DNA from: Pseudomonas sputi
Lineage (GTDB): Bacteria > Pseudomonadota > Gammaproteobacteria > Pseudomonadales > Pseudomonadaceae
Direction: 5' to 3'
Assembly: GCF_021603585.1 (NCBI RefSeq)
Contig: NZ_BQHI01000036.1
Span: 1-46,715, forward strand
Length of the DNA stretch: 46,715 nucleotides
The notes beneath the pieces are model-generated. The model saw only the letters and a list, made by a program, of their open reading frames with translations. It was not told the DNA's origin and ran no database searches. Both the position numbers and the translations under genes were made by a program. Below are positions 28,249 through 36,098 of the stretch, one piece after another (positions within the stretch are counted from its first letter, which is position 1; every line of letters begins with the position of its first letter).

Positions 28249-29154
28249 TTACGCGCCGCTGAGGCCCTTGAGCAGCGCATCCACATTGCCTTCCAGCTCC
28301 GCCACCGGATCCGCTGCATCGGTGCTCAGCACCAGCAGCTGACTGCCCGATTCGGCAATCGCCGCTTTTACCGCGTCCGACGGCTGGCGATGGTGCAGCA
28401 CCACCGCCACGTCATTGTCTTTCAGCGTGGCGGTCAGTTTTTTCAGATCCTCCGGCGTCCACTCGGCGTCCGGTCGCGCATCCTGCCCGATCAATTCCAG
28501 ATTCAGGCTGCCGATCAGGTAACCGAAGTGATCGCTCAGGCTCATCACGCTCAAATTGTCGGCACGGGCCAGACGCGCCTCGCTGTCGGCGCTGAGTTTC
28601 AGCAGACGCTGTTTCAGCGCCGCCAGATTGGCCTCGATCTTCGGTTTGTCCTTCGGTGCCAGGCGCACCAGATCCGCCGCCATCACATCGGCCATGCGCC
28701 CCATGTTGTTGCTGGCCAGCCACGGTTGACTGTTCAGGCCGTCGACCTTGAGTCCCGGTTGCACGGCAATGCCGGGCAGGGCGCCGTCCACCGGACGGGC
28801 GGCGTCGACTTCGACGATGCGGATGTTGCTGCGGCGGGCGATCGGGTACAGCGGGTCATCGGCCCACAGCGAGCGCACGCCGATCACTGCATCGGCGCCG
28901 GTGGCCAGTTTGCTCAGCGCGGGGGCGCCGCGACCGGTGAAGTAGGCGGTCTGGCGGCTGCCTGGCAGGTTGGCCGGTGCTGCGCGTTCGAGGCTGATGG
29001 CGGTGCCCTTGAGCAGGACGTCGCCCAGACCGTAAGTGATGGGCAACGAGGCCAGCACCCGCAACGGTCGGGTGTTTTCAGCCGCCAGAACAGTCGTGGA
29101 AGCCACGCCGCACAGGGCGATGGCCAGAGCCAGTTGTCGCAATGAAAAAGCCAT
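28249..29154 (-). CDS. fpvF: Periplasmic metal/siderophore-binding protein FpvF
   Basis: 301 residues with a signal peptide (MAFSLRQLALAIALCGVAST, cleavage near VLAAE). It has the cluster 9 (ZnuA/TroA) metal-binding protein fold: RVLASLPITYGLGDVLL, GADAVIGVRSLW, KLSADSEARLARADNLSVMS followed by LSDHFGYLIG. In P. aeruginosa, FpvF (PA2410) and FpvC bind ferripyoverdine or its released iron in the periplasm for the FpvDE ABC transporter. It abuts fpvE with no gap and is last of the eight-gene operon, in the same order as PA2403-PA2410. Annotated from synteny plus fold. Confidence 0.9.
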   Translation of the reverse strand: MAFSLRQLALAIALCGVASTTVLAAENTRPLRVLASLPITYGLGDVLLKGTAISLERAAPANLPGSRQTAYFTGRGAPALSKLATGADAVIGVRSLWADDPLYPIARRSNIRIVEVDAARPVDGALPGIAVQPGLKVDGLNSQPWLASNNMGRMADVMAADLVRLAPKDKPKIEANLAALKQRLLKLSADSEARLARADNLSVMSLSDHFGYLIGSLNLELIGQDARPDAEWTPEDLKKLTATLKDNDVAVVLHHRQPSDAVKAAIAESGSQLLVLSTDAADPVAELEGNVDALLKGLSGA

Positions 29155-30054
29155 TTATCCAAGGTTCCCTTTCAGACTGGGGACGACGCCCCGGGCAATC
29201 GCGGCGAGGGCGAAGGCGATACCGGCAACCAGAATGATCGCAGCGCCGGACGGAATCGGCAGGTCGAACACGATGGGCGCGAGAATCCCGCACAGCGTAC
29301 TGACCGTGGCGATCAGCACCGAACACCAGAAAAAGCCCTTGAGCGACTGGCTGAGCAAGCGCGCTGCCGCCGCCGGAATCACCAGCAGGGCGCCGACCAG
29401 AATCGCGCCGATGACTTTCACAGCTGCAACCGTGATCAGCGTCACCAGAATCACGAACAGGTAATCCAGAGTCTTCACCGCGACGCCACGTACCGCCGCG
29501 AGTTGCGGATTGAAGCTGGCCAGCATGATCCGGTTGTACAGCGGCAGGGCCAGCGCCATGACCAGTGAACCGACGATGGCCAGTACCAGCAGATCGTTGC
29601 CGTTGACTGTCAGCACCGAGCCGAACAGCACGTTTTCCAGAATGTGCACGTTGATCCTGCCCGCCAGAATCAGCAGCAGGCTGGCGCCCAAGGCGAGGGA
29701 CACCGACAGGAACACGCCGATCAATGTGTCCGGAGCCAGCCCGGTACGGTTGCGCAGGTAGTTGAGCAAAATGCCGAACAGCAGGCAGTAGCCGAACAGG
29801 CTGCCGTACGGACCGGTGTAGGGTTCGCCGAGCAGGATGCCGATGGCCACGCCGGTCAACGCCGCGTGGCCGACCGCTTCGGAGAAAAACGCGAAGCGCT
29901 TGACCACCACCAGCGTCCCGAGGCCACCCAGTACCGGGCCGATCAGCAGACCGGCAAGCAGGGCGTTGACCACAAACCCGTACGCCAGGGCTTCCGGCAG
30001 GTAACCGGAAGATGCCCAGCCCTGCACCATCAAACGAAAGGCTTCGTAACTCAT
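29155..30054 (-). CDS. fpvE: ABC-3 type metal permease FpvE
   Basis: 299 residues with about eight membrane helices, of the ZnuB/TroC ABC-3 family: GFVVNALLAGLLIGPVLGGL, VVVKRFAFFSEAVGHAALTG (the conserved family segment), LGASLLLILAGRINVHILEN, and AILVGALLVIPAAAARLLSQ. It is the inner-membrane channel for iron released from pyoverdine, with FpvD as ATPase. The ATG at 30054 shares one base with the fpvD stop (TGATG). A longer open frame to 30207 only runs into fpvD. Confidence 0.92.
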   Translation of the reverse strand: MSYEAFRLMVQGWASSGYLPEALAYGFVVNALLAGLLIGPVLGGLGTLVVVKRFAFFSEAVGHAALTGVAIGILLGEPYTGPYGSLFGYCLLFGILLNYLRNRTGLAPDTLIGVFLSVSLALGASLLLILAGRINVHILENVLFGSVLTVNGNDLLVLAIVGSLVMALALPLYNRIMLASFNPQLAAVRGVAVKTLDYLFVILVTLITVAAVKVIGAILVGALLVIPAAAARLLSQSLKGFFWCSVLIATVSTLCGILAPIVFDLPIPSGAAIILVAGIAFALAAIARGVVPSLKGNLG

Positions 30055-30797
30055 CAGGCAGCGCTCCGTGGATGGGTCGAGAACAGGGTCAGCAGGCGTT
30101 CCGGGGTCAGGGCCTGTTGCGGCGTGGCGTCGAACAGCACCCGGCGGTTGAGACCGGTGACGCGATTGGCCAGACGCCCGACCGCTTCCAGATCGTGCTC
30201 GATCCACAGCACCGTGATGCCCGCCGCGCGCCAGTCGCCCAGCAAACGCTCGAACACCTGGATCCCGGCTTCGTCGAGGGCCGACATGGGTTCATCCAGC
30301 ACCAACAATTGCGGAGCGGGGATCAGGCCTTGAGCGAGCAACACACGCTGGCGTTCGCCACCGGACAATGCGCCCATCCGCCGCTTGCGTTTGTCCTGCA
30401 TGCCGACTCGCTCCAACGCATCACCGATGGCACCGGCGTAGCGTTTGCTCAAGCCGAGGAAGGCCGGGCGGCGCTGGCACATGGCGGCCATAAAGTCATC
30501 GACGGTCATCGGCAGGCCCCGATCGAACTCCAGCGCCTGCGGCACGTAGCCGATGGTGCCGGGTTCGCCGGGCCATTGCAGGCTGAGCCGGCCCTGATGG
30601 GGCATCTGCCCGAGCAGGGTCTTGATCAGCGAGCTCTTGCCGCCGCCGTTGGGACCGACCAGCGCATGCACGCTGCCGGGCTGCACCTGAAAGGTGACCA
30701 TGTCGAGGATGGTCGTGCGGCCGAGGGTCAGGCTGACGCCGGCGAAATCCAGGGTCGGGCCGCTGCGGGTAATCGACAGGTTTTCCTGAGCCGTCAT
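30054..30797 (-). CDS. fpvD: ABC transporter ATP-binding protein FpvD
   Basis: 247 residues. Walker A is VGPNGGGKSSLIKT (about 48-60), Q-loop YVPQALEFDRG, signature ALSGGERQRVLLAQ, Walker B LLVLDEPMSALD and H-loop LWIEHDL. It belongs to the ZnuC-type metal ABC ATPases. It powers FpvE. Its ATG overlaps the fpvC stop by 4 nt (ATGA), so the subunits are translationally coupled. Confidence 0.94.
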   Translation of the reverse strand: MTAQENLSITRSGPTLDFAGVSLTLGRTTILDMVTFQVQPGSVHALVGPNGGGKSSLIKTLLGQMPHQGRLSLQWPGEPGTIGYVPQALEFDRGLPMTVDDFMAAMCQRRPAFLGLSKRYAGAIGDALERVGMQDKRKRRMGALSGGERQRVLLAQGLIPAPQLLVLDEPMSALDEAGIQVFERLLGDWRAAGITVLWIEHDLEAVGRLANRVTGLNRRVLFDATPQQALTPERLLTLFSTHPRSAA

Positions 30798-31723
30798 GCG
30801 CCGGACTCCTGAATAGCGCGAACCACGGTATTGAGGTTGCCGGTCATTTCCTTTTCGTACTTGTCGGCGGTGTATTCGCCGTAGGAAATGTGCGACAGCG
30901 GGTACAGCTTCACGCCGGACTCGCGCTGAATGGTTTCGACGTAAGTGGACGGGAAATCCATCTCGGAGAAGATCACCTTCACATCCAGTTCCCGCAGTTG
31001 ATCGATGGTTTTCTTCAGCTGGCTCGGGCTCGGCTCGATGCCGTGGGCGGGTTCGACCACAGCGGTGACTTCCAGGCCGAATTCACGCAGCAGGTAGTCA
31101 TAAGCGGCGTGCACCGTGGCAACCCGCAGTTCAGCGTTCGGCGCCTGGGTCAGTTTGGCCAGGGCGTCGGCGCGCATCTGCCGCAGGCGTTTGCCATAGG
31201 CGCGGGCGTTCTGGGTGTAGGTCCTGGCGTTGTCCGGGTCGAGCTTGCCCAGTTCCCGGGCGATGTTGTTGACCTGGGCAATCGAGGCGCTGATCGACAA
31301 GAACGTGTGCGGGTTCACCACTTTGCCGGCACCGCGTGCGGCAACCCCGGTGGCGGCCAGCAGTGGCACGTTCTCGTTGGCTTCGATGGTCTTGATGTCC
31401 GGCGTTTCGCTGGCGGCGATCATCCGGTCGGCAAAGTCGTCATGGCCGACCCCGTTGAGCACGATCACATCCAGCCCGCTGATGCGCTTGATGTCTTCGG
31501 CGCGCGGCTCGTAGGCGTGCGGGTTGAAACCGGCGGGAATCAGCGGTACGACCTCGGCCTTGTCACCGACGATATTCGCCACGTAGCTGTAATACGGATG
31601 CAGGGTGATGCCGATACGCAGGCGCTTGGTCTGATCGGCGCTGGCCAGCGGGCTCAGCAGGCAGGCGCACAGGCCGATCAGCAGCAGGCGCAGGAAAGGG
31701 CGGCGTTGAGATGAACTAGGCAT
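30794..31723 (-). CDS. fpvC: Periplasmic metal/siderophore-binding protein FpvC
   Basis: 309 residues from the ATG at 31723, with signal peptide (RRPFLRLLLIGLCACLLSPL, then ASA-D). ZnuA/TroA-type features: ITLHPYYSYVANIVGDKAEV, LIPAGFNPHAYEPRAEDIKR, LNGVGHDDFADRMI, TVHAAYDYLLREFGLEV and KVIFSEMDFPSTYVETIQ. His and Asp residues in these segments are candidate metal ligands. In P. aeruginosa FpvC takes part in iron release and capture from ferripyoverdine. A TTG at 31762 overlapping the fpvK stop (TTGA) would add 13 residues and keep the tight coupling seen in the rest of the operon; the start is therefore not settled. Confidence 0.92.
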   Translation of the reverse strand: MPSSSQRRPFLRLLLIGLCACLLSPLASADQTKRLRIGITLHPYYSYVANIVGDKAEVVPLIPAGFNPHAYEPRAEDIKRISGLDVIVLNGVGHDDFADRMIAASETPDIKTIEANENVPLLAATGVAARGAGKVVNPHTFLSISASIAQVNNIARELGKLDPDNARTYTQNARAYGKRLRQMRADALAKLTQAPNAELRVATVHAAYDYLLREFGLEVTAVVEPAHGIEPSPSQLKKTIDQLRELDVKVIFSEMDFPSTYVETIQRESGVKLYPLSHISYGEYTADKYEKEMTGNLNTVVRAIQESGA

Positions 31724-31758
31724 GGGCAAGCGGTCTTCTCTCGAATGAAGGCGAGGGT

Positions 31759-32325
31759 TCAATGACGATGTTCACGGGTCACCCCGGCATCGAATTGCGC
31801 GACGATCTGTTTCCACCCGGCAGCGCTCAGCGCTGCGTCGGATAGGTCTGTCGGCGCTTGCAGTTCGGTGGCGCGATTGAGCCAGATGTCCGGGGCGGCA
31901 TCGTTCAGGCGCATCAGGAACGAGCCGGCCACGGCCGGTGCCTGGCTGTGGCCGAAGTAGGCGCGATCGGTCAGCAACTGCCAGACATGGCCGCCACGAC
32001 TGACCGAGCTGGCGTCCTGGGCGAATGGCGCGAAACCTTCGTCCGCCAGGTTCTGCGGGGTCGGCAGTGCCTGTTGTTCTTCGCGCAGCAGGCGGATCTC
32101 GTCGAGGGTCACCCGCAGATCGGCATAGATGCCTTGTTCGCTGGCGCCGAGGTCGCGACGGGCGTCCAGTTGGTGCCTGGAAACCGGCTCCGGCTCGTGG
32201 GACACACCGCGCCATGCCACCACGGAACCGGCGACCGCGAGGATCAACAGGCACATCAGCAGCACATTGAGGGTTTCGTGCCCGGCACCGGCCGGGCGTA
32301 CAACTTGGGTGGTCGGCGTGGTCAT
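31759..32325 (-). CDS. fpvK: FpvK, small single-span inner-membrane protein of the pyoverdine iron-release complex
   Basis: 188 residues. One membrane segment near residues 20-42 (ETLNVLLMCLLILAVAGSVV) is followed by a periplasmic part rich in charged residues, including LDEIRLLREEQQALPTPQNL, SRGGHVWQLLTDRAYFG and DIWLNRATELQAPTDLSDAA. I recognise no domain with known catalysis. It is named from position between fpvJ and fpvC in the conserved order; in P. aeruginosa FpvK (PA2406) interacts with FpvG, H and J and modulates iron reduction. The ATG overlaps the fpvJ stop by 4 nt. Confidence 0.85.
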   Translation of the reverse strand: MTTPTTQVVRPAGAGHETLNVLLMCLLILAVAGSVVAWRGVSHEPEPVSRHQLDARRDLGASEQGIYADLRVTLDEIRLLREEQQALPTPQNLADEGFAPFAQDASSVSRGGHVWQLLTDRAYFGHSQAPAVAGSFLMRLNDAAPDIWLNRATELQAPTDLSDAALSAAGWKQIVAQFDAGVTREHRH

Positions 32326-32654
32326 GGGGCTTCGATATCCGCTTGGTCGATTTCCACCACGTGGCCGGGGCCTGCGTCGAACAGCACGTAGAATTCGGCG
32401 CCGGGTTTCTTGAAGGTCAGCGTCGAATCGGCGCCGAGCTTGCCCGGCACCAGGATCGTTTCGTCGTAACCGATCACATCGAGGGTTACCCCCGGCGCGC
32501 CGCTGCCGTCGGAGAAACCGCCGGTGCATTTGATCTGTTCGGCGTCGATGGCCTTGCACTCGCACATAGGGTTGTGGGCCAGGGCGCTGGTACTGAAACC
32601 GGCACACAGCGCCAGCCATGCAGCGCTCATGCTAAGGCGGAAAGGACGGCTCAT
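32322..32654 (-). CDS. fpvJ: FpvJ, small periplasmic protein
   Basis: 110 residues with a signal peptide (MSRPFRLSMSAAWLALCAGF, cleavage near SALAH). The mature part has HNPMCECKAIDAEQIKCTGG, three cysteines and a histidine in a short span that could bind iron or heme or form a disulfide, then a beta-rich region DVIGYDETILVPGKLGADST. Fits FpvJ (PA2405), part of the complex that reduces and releases iron from ferripyoverdine. Start overlaps fpvH by 4 nt. The longer open frame to 32915 lies inside fpvH and is not real. Confidence 0.88.
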   Translation of the reverse strand: MSRPFRLSMSAAWLALCAGFSTSALAHNPMCECKAIDAEQIKCTGGFSDGSGAPGVTLDVIGYDETILVPGKLGADSTLTFKKPGAEFYVLFDAGPGHVVEIDQADIEAP

Positions 32655-33193
32655 GGTTTGGCTCCTTGTTTGTTCAGCCAGGCGATGGTGGCGGGAGAGG
32701 CCTGGCTCAGGGGAATCGAGGCCTGGTGCATGCTGCCGTCCCAGCCTTCCATGGTGATCCACAGTTCGGCGTCGGTTCGGGTCTTTTCCGGAATCGGCAA
32801 CTGGGTGCCCATGCGATACGGCGTTCCGAAGAAGATCACCCCGGCGGCGCGCAGGCTGCGCGGTTTGCCGATGCGCAGGTAAGTGGCCTTGACCGGCTCG
32901 ATACAGGCATCGCACAGCGCGGCATTGAAACCTTTCAGATAGCCCGCCGGGCCGTCGGAACGCGGCGCCTCGTCACGCAATTCGGCCAGACGCAGACTCC
33001 ACGGCCCGACCTGGATTTCGCCGATCTCGCGCTCGCCCAGGCCGCTGTCACCACGAAACAGTGCGGCGTCGGCAAAGTATTTGGGCATGAAGCCCAAGGG
33101 GATCAGCAGCAACAGCACGTTGATGTGGAAGCGCCATTTGTGCCAGATCATGCTCAGCCGTGAAGGCTGAGCCACGGTAGCGAACTTGCTCAC
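32651..33193 (-). CDS. fpvH: FpvH, inner-membrane protein of the pyoverdine reduction complex
   Basis: 180 residues. One membrane span near residues 22-44 (RFHINVLLLLIPLGFMPKYF). The periplasmic part has NAALCDACIEPVKATYLRIG, a CxxC pair, and ends ASIPLSQASPATIAWLNKQG. Matches FpvH (PA2404) by length and place. Its partner FpvG is the reductase; the CxxC here may carry electrons or bind metal, which is speculation. Overlaps fpvG by 4 nt (ATGA). Confidence 0.88.
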   Translation of the reverse strand: MSKFATVAQPSRLSMIWHKWRFHINVLLLLIPLGFMPKYFADAALFRGDSGLGEREIGEIQVGPWSLRLAELRDEAPRSDGPAGYLKGFNAALCDACIEPVKATYLRIGKPRSLRAAGVIFFGTPYRMGTQLPIPEKTRTDAELWITMEGWDGSMHQASIPLSQASPATIAWLNKQGAKP

Positions 33194-34389
33194 AGACTGG
33201 CCTCCGACGGTTCACGTTGGCGGGCCGGCTGCGCCTGCACGCGCTGTTTCTTGTGCTCGCGCTTGAGGGCGTTGGCGGTGGCCAGCGCGGTGCGCTTGGT
33301 CCAGATCAGCAGGCCACTGAGAACCATCATGCTCAGCAGCAGGCCGAAGAAGAACCAGATCAGCTTGATCCACAGACCGCCGAAATCTCCGGTGTGCAGC
33401 GGGCGCATGGATTCGGTGACGAACTCCAGCGACGTGCGATCGGACAACAGCCGCGAAGCCGCCACGTCACCGCTGTACGGGTTGAGCGTGGCGGTCTGGA
33501 ACATCAACGGATACCAGCCGCGTCCGCCGATATCCATGTGCGCGTAGGCATTGCCCGGCAGGCTGATGAAGCTGGCTTCCAGACCGGGGATTTTTGTCTG
33601 GGCGATTTCGATGGCGCGGTCCAGGCTGATACGCGGCGGTGGCGAACCGTCGCTCGACAGCGGCACGGCTTCGCGGGACATGGCCGGAATGATCGGCTCG
33701 CTGGAAATGGAAATCTGATTGTCCGACAGCAGTGCCTGGATCAGGAACCAGGTACCGGTGATCGAAATCACCGCGATGAACCAGATCGACCAGATGCCGC
33801 TCAAGCGGTGGAAGTCGCCCCAGAAGATCCGCGCGCCATGATTGAAGCGCAGGGTCGGGCGGAAAAAGCCTTTCCAGAAGCGCTTGTAAACCACCAGCCC
33901 GGTCACCAGCGAGGCCAGCATCGGCAGGCCGAGGAACGACACCAGATACCAGCCCCAGCTGAAACCGTTGGTGAACGGCACCAGCCACCAGCCATGCAGT
34001 GCGCGGGTGAACGCCTTGAAGTTGAAACTCGGCGCGGTGCCCTGGATCACCCCGGTGTACGGGTTGACGTAGACCGTCAGCGAACGGCCGTCGGGGTAGC
34101 TGACGTCGACGTCGAGGGCAAAGTGCGACTCGTCCGGACGGTTGATGCTTTGCACCAGGGTCTGGGGTTCGGCTTTCTTGATTTCGGCGAGGATCTGGTC
34201 GTAACTCAAGCGCGGTGCATCATCCGACGGCGCGCTCGCGCGCATCTGCGGGTTGGCCAGCCAGACGATTTCCTGACTGACCACCGCCAGGGTGCCGGTG
34301 ACGCAGACGATCAGAACGAAAAACCAGATCGGCAATGCCAGCCAGCTGTGTACCAGGAACCACAGTTTCGAGCGGGATTTCTTCGACAT
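33190..34389 (-). CDS. fpvG: PepSY-domain inner-membrane ferripyoverdine reductase FpvG
   Basis: 399 residues. PepSY-associated TM family (PiuB-like): first helix with HSWLALPIWFFVLIVCVTGT, periplasmic PepSY regions, GWWLVPFTNGFSWGWYLVSF, FWGDFHRLSGIWSIWFIAVI, DRAIEIAQTKIPGLEASFIS and a last helix LIWFFFGLLLSMMVLSGLLI. The His in the HSW and FHRLSGIW segments resemble heme ligands of this family. FpvG reduces iron in the periplasm so pyoverdine can be recycled. The ATG at 34389 opens a normal N-terminus (SKKSRSKLWFLVHSW); the upstream open frame crosses a leader and a decayed gene. No clear PvdS box is found upstream. First gene of fpvGHJKCDEF. Confidence 0.92.
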   Translation of the reverse strand: MSKKSRSKLWFLVHSWLALPIWFFVLIVCVTGTLAVVSQEIVWLANPQMRASAPSDDAPRLSYDQILAEIKKAEPQTLVQSINRPDESHFALDVDVSYPDGRSLTVYVNPYTGVIQGTAPSFNFKAFTRALHGWWLVPFTNGFSWGWYLVSFLGLPMLASLVTGLVVYKRFWKGFFRPTLRFNHGARIFWGDFHRLSGIWSIWFIAVISITGTWFLIQALLSDNQISISSEPIIPAMSREAVPLSSDGSPPPRISLDRAIEIAQTKIPGLEASFISLPGNAYAHMDIGGRGWYPLMFQTATLNPYSGDVAASRLLSDRTSLEFVTESMRPLHTGDFGGLWIKLIWFFFGLLLSMMVLSGLLIWTKRTALATANALKREHKKQRVQAQPARQREPSEASL

Positions 34390-34456
34390 GATGACGGGTC
34401 TTGATTCAGTGAGAGGGAGCGGTACTACGGGCTTCGCAGCACGGGAGTCCCCGAAA

Positions 34457-34489
34457 GGCCGGTCGTGGCTTTTGCCTACGCGACCGGCC
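34457..34489. other. Stable two-tier hairpin in the fpvG leader
   Basis: GGCCGGTCG (34457-34465) pairs with CGACCGGCC (34481-34489) and inside it GGC-TTTT-GCC (34467-34476) forms a second stem. It lies 68-100 bp before the fpvG ATG, so it would be in the 5' leader if transcription starts near 34500. It could be an attenuator, a protein-binding leader, or the terminator remnant of a lost gene; the sequence cannot decide. Confidence 0.5.
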
Positions 34490-34502
34490 CGCATCTCTAT
34501 AA

Positions 34503-34524
34503 GACGGATGACCGAAGCAAATCC
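34503..34524 (-). promoter_or_regulatory. Candidate FecI-type ECF promoter before fpvG
   Basis: On the minus strand GGATTT (complement of 34519-34524), 12 nt, then CGTC (complement of 34503-34506). The CGTC core recalls promoters read by iron-starvation ECF sigma factors, but the -35 and spacing do not match the PvdS rule. Reported only as a candidate for the otherwise missing operon promoter. Confidence 0.25.
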
Positions 34525-34629
34525 CGATAAACGATATGAAAGTAAATGTTTCGCGATTGCAGGCTGCTGGCGCATGGGCGGATTTTTGTGAGGGGGCGAA
34601 GAAGTCCGAGGGCGCATGCCGCCGGATCG

Positions 34630-34761
34630 AAGGAGGGGCATCAGCGGAGAAACGTCGAGTGCCTCGGCGCCCCACAGCACCCGCAACGGCAGGTTCAGGT
34701 GACGACCGGCCGCAAGGTCGGCGCGGTCATGTTCCAGGTCGACGCCGGCACTGGCCCGCAT
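34630..34761 (-). pseudogene. Decayed fragment of a haloacetate dehalogenase-like alpha/beta hydrolase
   Basis: The minus strand reads ASAGVDLEHDRADLAAGRHL then NLPLRVLWGAEA, which resembles the late section of fluoro/haloacetate dehalogenase-type hydrolases (typically D-x-E-H-D-x-A-D, then C/M-P-L-x-V-L-W-G). No nucleophile elbow or start region remains and the frame beyond it is unrelated, so only a scrap of about 40 codons is left. The region 34390-34868 (479 bp) otherwise holds only the fpvG leader elements and an inverted repeat. Confidence 0.45.
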
Positions 34762-34832
34762 CCTGGTATCGCCGGGCGTTCATGACTGGACGTGAAGCGT
34801 GGTTCGACGGTTCATGAATCGTGTTCGCTCAT

Positions 34833-34852
34833 CCCCGCGCGCTGCGCGGGAA
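34833..34852. repeat. GC-rich inverted repeat (REP-like or terminator)
   Basis: CCCGCGC (34834-34840) pairs with GCGCGGG (34844-34850) around GCT. It lies just beyond the stop of the VOC gene and may help end its minus-strand transcript; no T-run is present. Confidence 0.5.
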
Positions 34853-34868
34853 TGGATATGCGGCGTTG

Positions 34869-35327
34869 CTAACCCTGCTGGAACATTTCCTGCGCCCGCT
34901 GCTCGATCTGCGCCTGGGTCAGGTCCTCCTTGCGCGTGGCCAGGAACCACAGATGCCCATACGGATCTTTCAGCGTGCCGCTGCGGTCGCCGTAGAACTG
35001 ATCCTTGACCTCGGACACCGAGGTGGCGCCAGCATCCAGTGCACGCTGGAAGGATTTGTCGACATCGGTCACGTACAGATGCAGCCCGACCGACACCGCG
35101 TGATCCGGATTGCTCAACGGTCCTTGATCGCATGGCGAGCCGAGCATGATCGCGCTGTCGCCGATGCGCAGTTCGGCGTGGCCGATGCCGCCGTCGGGCA
35201 TGCTCAGGCGCATGACTTCGGTGGCACCGAATGCCTTTTTATAGAAGTCGATGGCTTCGGCAGCTTTGTGAATGCCCAGGTACGGGGTAATGCTGTGATA
35301 CCCCTCGGGAATGGGTTTGACGTTCAT
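34869..35327 (-). CDS. VOC (glyoxalase/bleomycin-resistance superfamily) protein, PhnB/YdeN-like
   Basis: 152 residues. Two beta-alpha-beta-beta-beta repeats: SITPYLGIHKAAEAIDFYKK, MPDGGIGHAELRIGDSAIML, then VGLHLYVTDVDKSFQRALDA, DQFYGDRSGTLKDPYGHLWF. The pattern fits PhnB-like VOC proteins; the His and Glu (GHAEL, GHLWF) could bind a metal. Substrate unknown. The ATG at 35327 follows AGGGAGTA. Stands alone between the fpvG leader and soxR. Confidence 0.88.
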   Translation of the reverse strand: MNVKPIPEGYHSITPYLGIHKAAEAIDFYKKAFGATEVMRLSMPDGGIGHAELRIGDSAIMLGSPCDQGPLSNPDHAVSVGLHLYVTDVDKSFQRALDAGATSVSEVKDQFYGDRSGTLKDPYGHLWFLATRKEDLTQAQIEQRAQEMFQQG

Positions 35328-35389
35328 GGCGGTACTCCCTGTTTTTTATTAGAGGTTGAAAGTGTGCCTTCGCCGGGGTTGCCGGTCGC

Positions 35390-35536
35390 TCAACTATAGA
35401 TCCGTGCCGCCGCCGTGACCGAGTAGCTGACGAGCAGCCCTGCGACGCCGGCGTGGAGCCAAAAGGCGGACCACCCCAATCGCCGTTGGAGCTGGCGATC
35501 GTGTTCGCCGACTACGCACGGGAAGCCGAGGACCAT
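35390..35536 (-). CDS. Possible small single-span membrane protein (DUF2474-like)
   Basis: A 48-codon frame starting at the ATG 35536 with GAGAGG about 9 nt before it. The second half, QRRLGWSAFWLHAGVAGLLV then SYSVTAAARIYS, makes one membrane helix resembling small DUF2474 proteins (R-L-G-W start). DUF2474 genes normally follow cydAB/cioAB, absent here. It could be noise; the 222-bp gap between the VOC gene and soxR holds nothing better. Confidence 0.3.
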   Translation of the reverse strand: MVLGFPCVVGEHDRQLQRRLGWSAFWLHAGVAGLLVSYSVTAAARIYS

Positions 35537-35549
35537 GGCATCGGGCCTC

Positions 35550-36008
35550 TCACTTGGGAACGTCGAGAAAGTGCGCGCCCGGCCCTTGCTCGCCCAGCAC
35601 ATCGCCCTGATTGCGTAGCGGGCAGGCCTCCATCGACAGGCATCCGCAACCGATGCAACTGGTCAGCCGGTCCCGCAGCAGCATCAACTGATTGATCCGC
35701 TCGTCCAGCTCACGCCGCCATTGCTCCGACAACACTTTCCAGTCCGCCGCCGTCGGCGCGCGGTTGTCAGGTAGCTGTTGCAACGCCTCACCGATTTCTG
35801 CCAGCGGAATGCCCAGGCGTTGTGCCACTTTGATCAACGCCACCCGCCGCAGCACTTCCCGTGGATAACGTCGTTGATTGCCGGCATTGCGCTGGCTCTT
35901 GATCAATCCCTTGGATTCATAAAAGTGCAGGGCAGTGACCGCGACACCGCTACGGGCCGCGACTTCGCCGACGGTCAGTTGCTTGTGCCGTTTTTCCGCA
36001 GTGATCAT
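35550..36008 (-). CDS. soxR: Redox-sensitive transcriptional activator SoxR
   Basis: 152 residues, a MerR-family regulator. The helix-turn-helix is [20 protein letters not shown] followed by ESKGLI, a dimerisation helix spans about 85-115, and the [2Fe-2S] cluster motif is [12 protein letters not shown] with Cys118, 121, 123 and 129 (CX2CXCX5C). Oxidation of the cluster, in pseudomonads mostly by redox-cycling compounds such as phenazines, switches on targets. The start at 36008 is only 19 bp from the SoxR operator at 36027-36044, shared with the divergent ABM gene. The same pair exists as PA2273-PA2274 in P. aeruginosa. Confidence 0.95.
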   Translation of the reverse strand: MITAEKRHKQLTVGEVAARSGVAVTALHFYESKGLIKSQRNAGNQRRYPREVLRRVALIKVAQRLGIPLAEIGEALQQLPDNRAPTAADWKVLSEQWRRELDERINQLMLLRDRLTSCIGCGCLSMEACPLRNQGDVLGEQGPGAHFLDVPK

Positions 36009-36022
36009 TTGAAAAGTGCCTA

Positions 36023-36053
36023 TTGACCTCTAGTTAACTCGAGGTTTTACCCT
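36023..36053 (+). promoter_or_regulatory. SoxR-controlled promoter with SoxR box
   Basis: The 18-bp operator CCTCTAGTTAACTCGAGG (36027-36044) has one mismatch between its two arms and closely matches the known SoxR box. It lies in the spacer between TTGACC (36023-36028) and TACCCT (36048-36053), which are 19 nt apart. That over-long spacer is the MerR-family hallmark. It drives the gene at 36099. Confidence 0.9.
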
Positions 36054-36098
36054 GCAGGCCTCCGAATCGCAAGATTCGTCTGACAGAGTGGGGATGTC

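Noticed and set aside
34543-34566. TAAAT on the plus strand in the fpvG leader region as a PvdS box
   Set aside because: Wrong strand for fpvG and the position 16 nt on reads CTG, not CGT.
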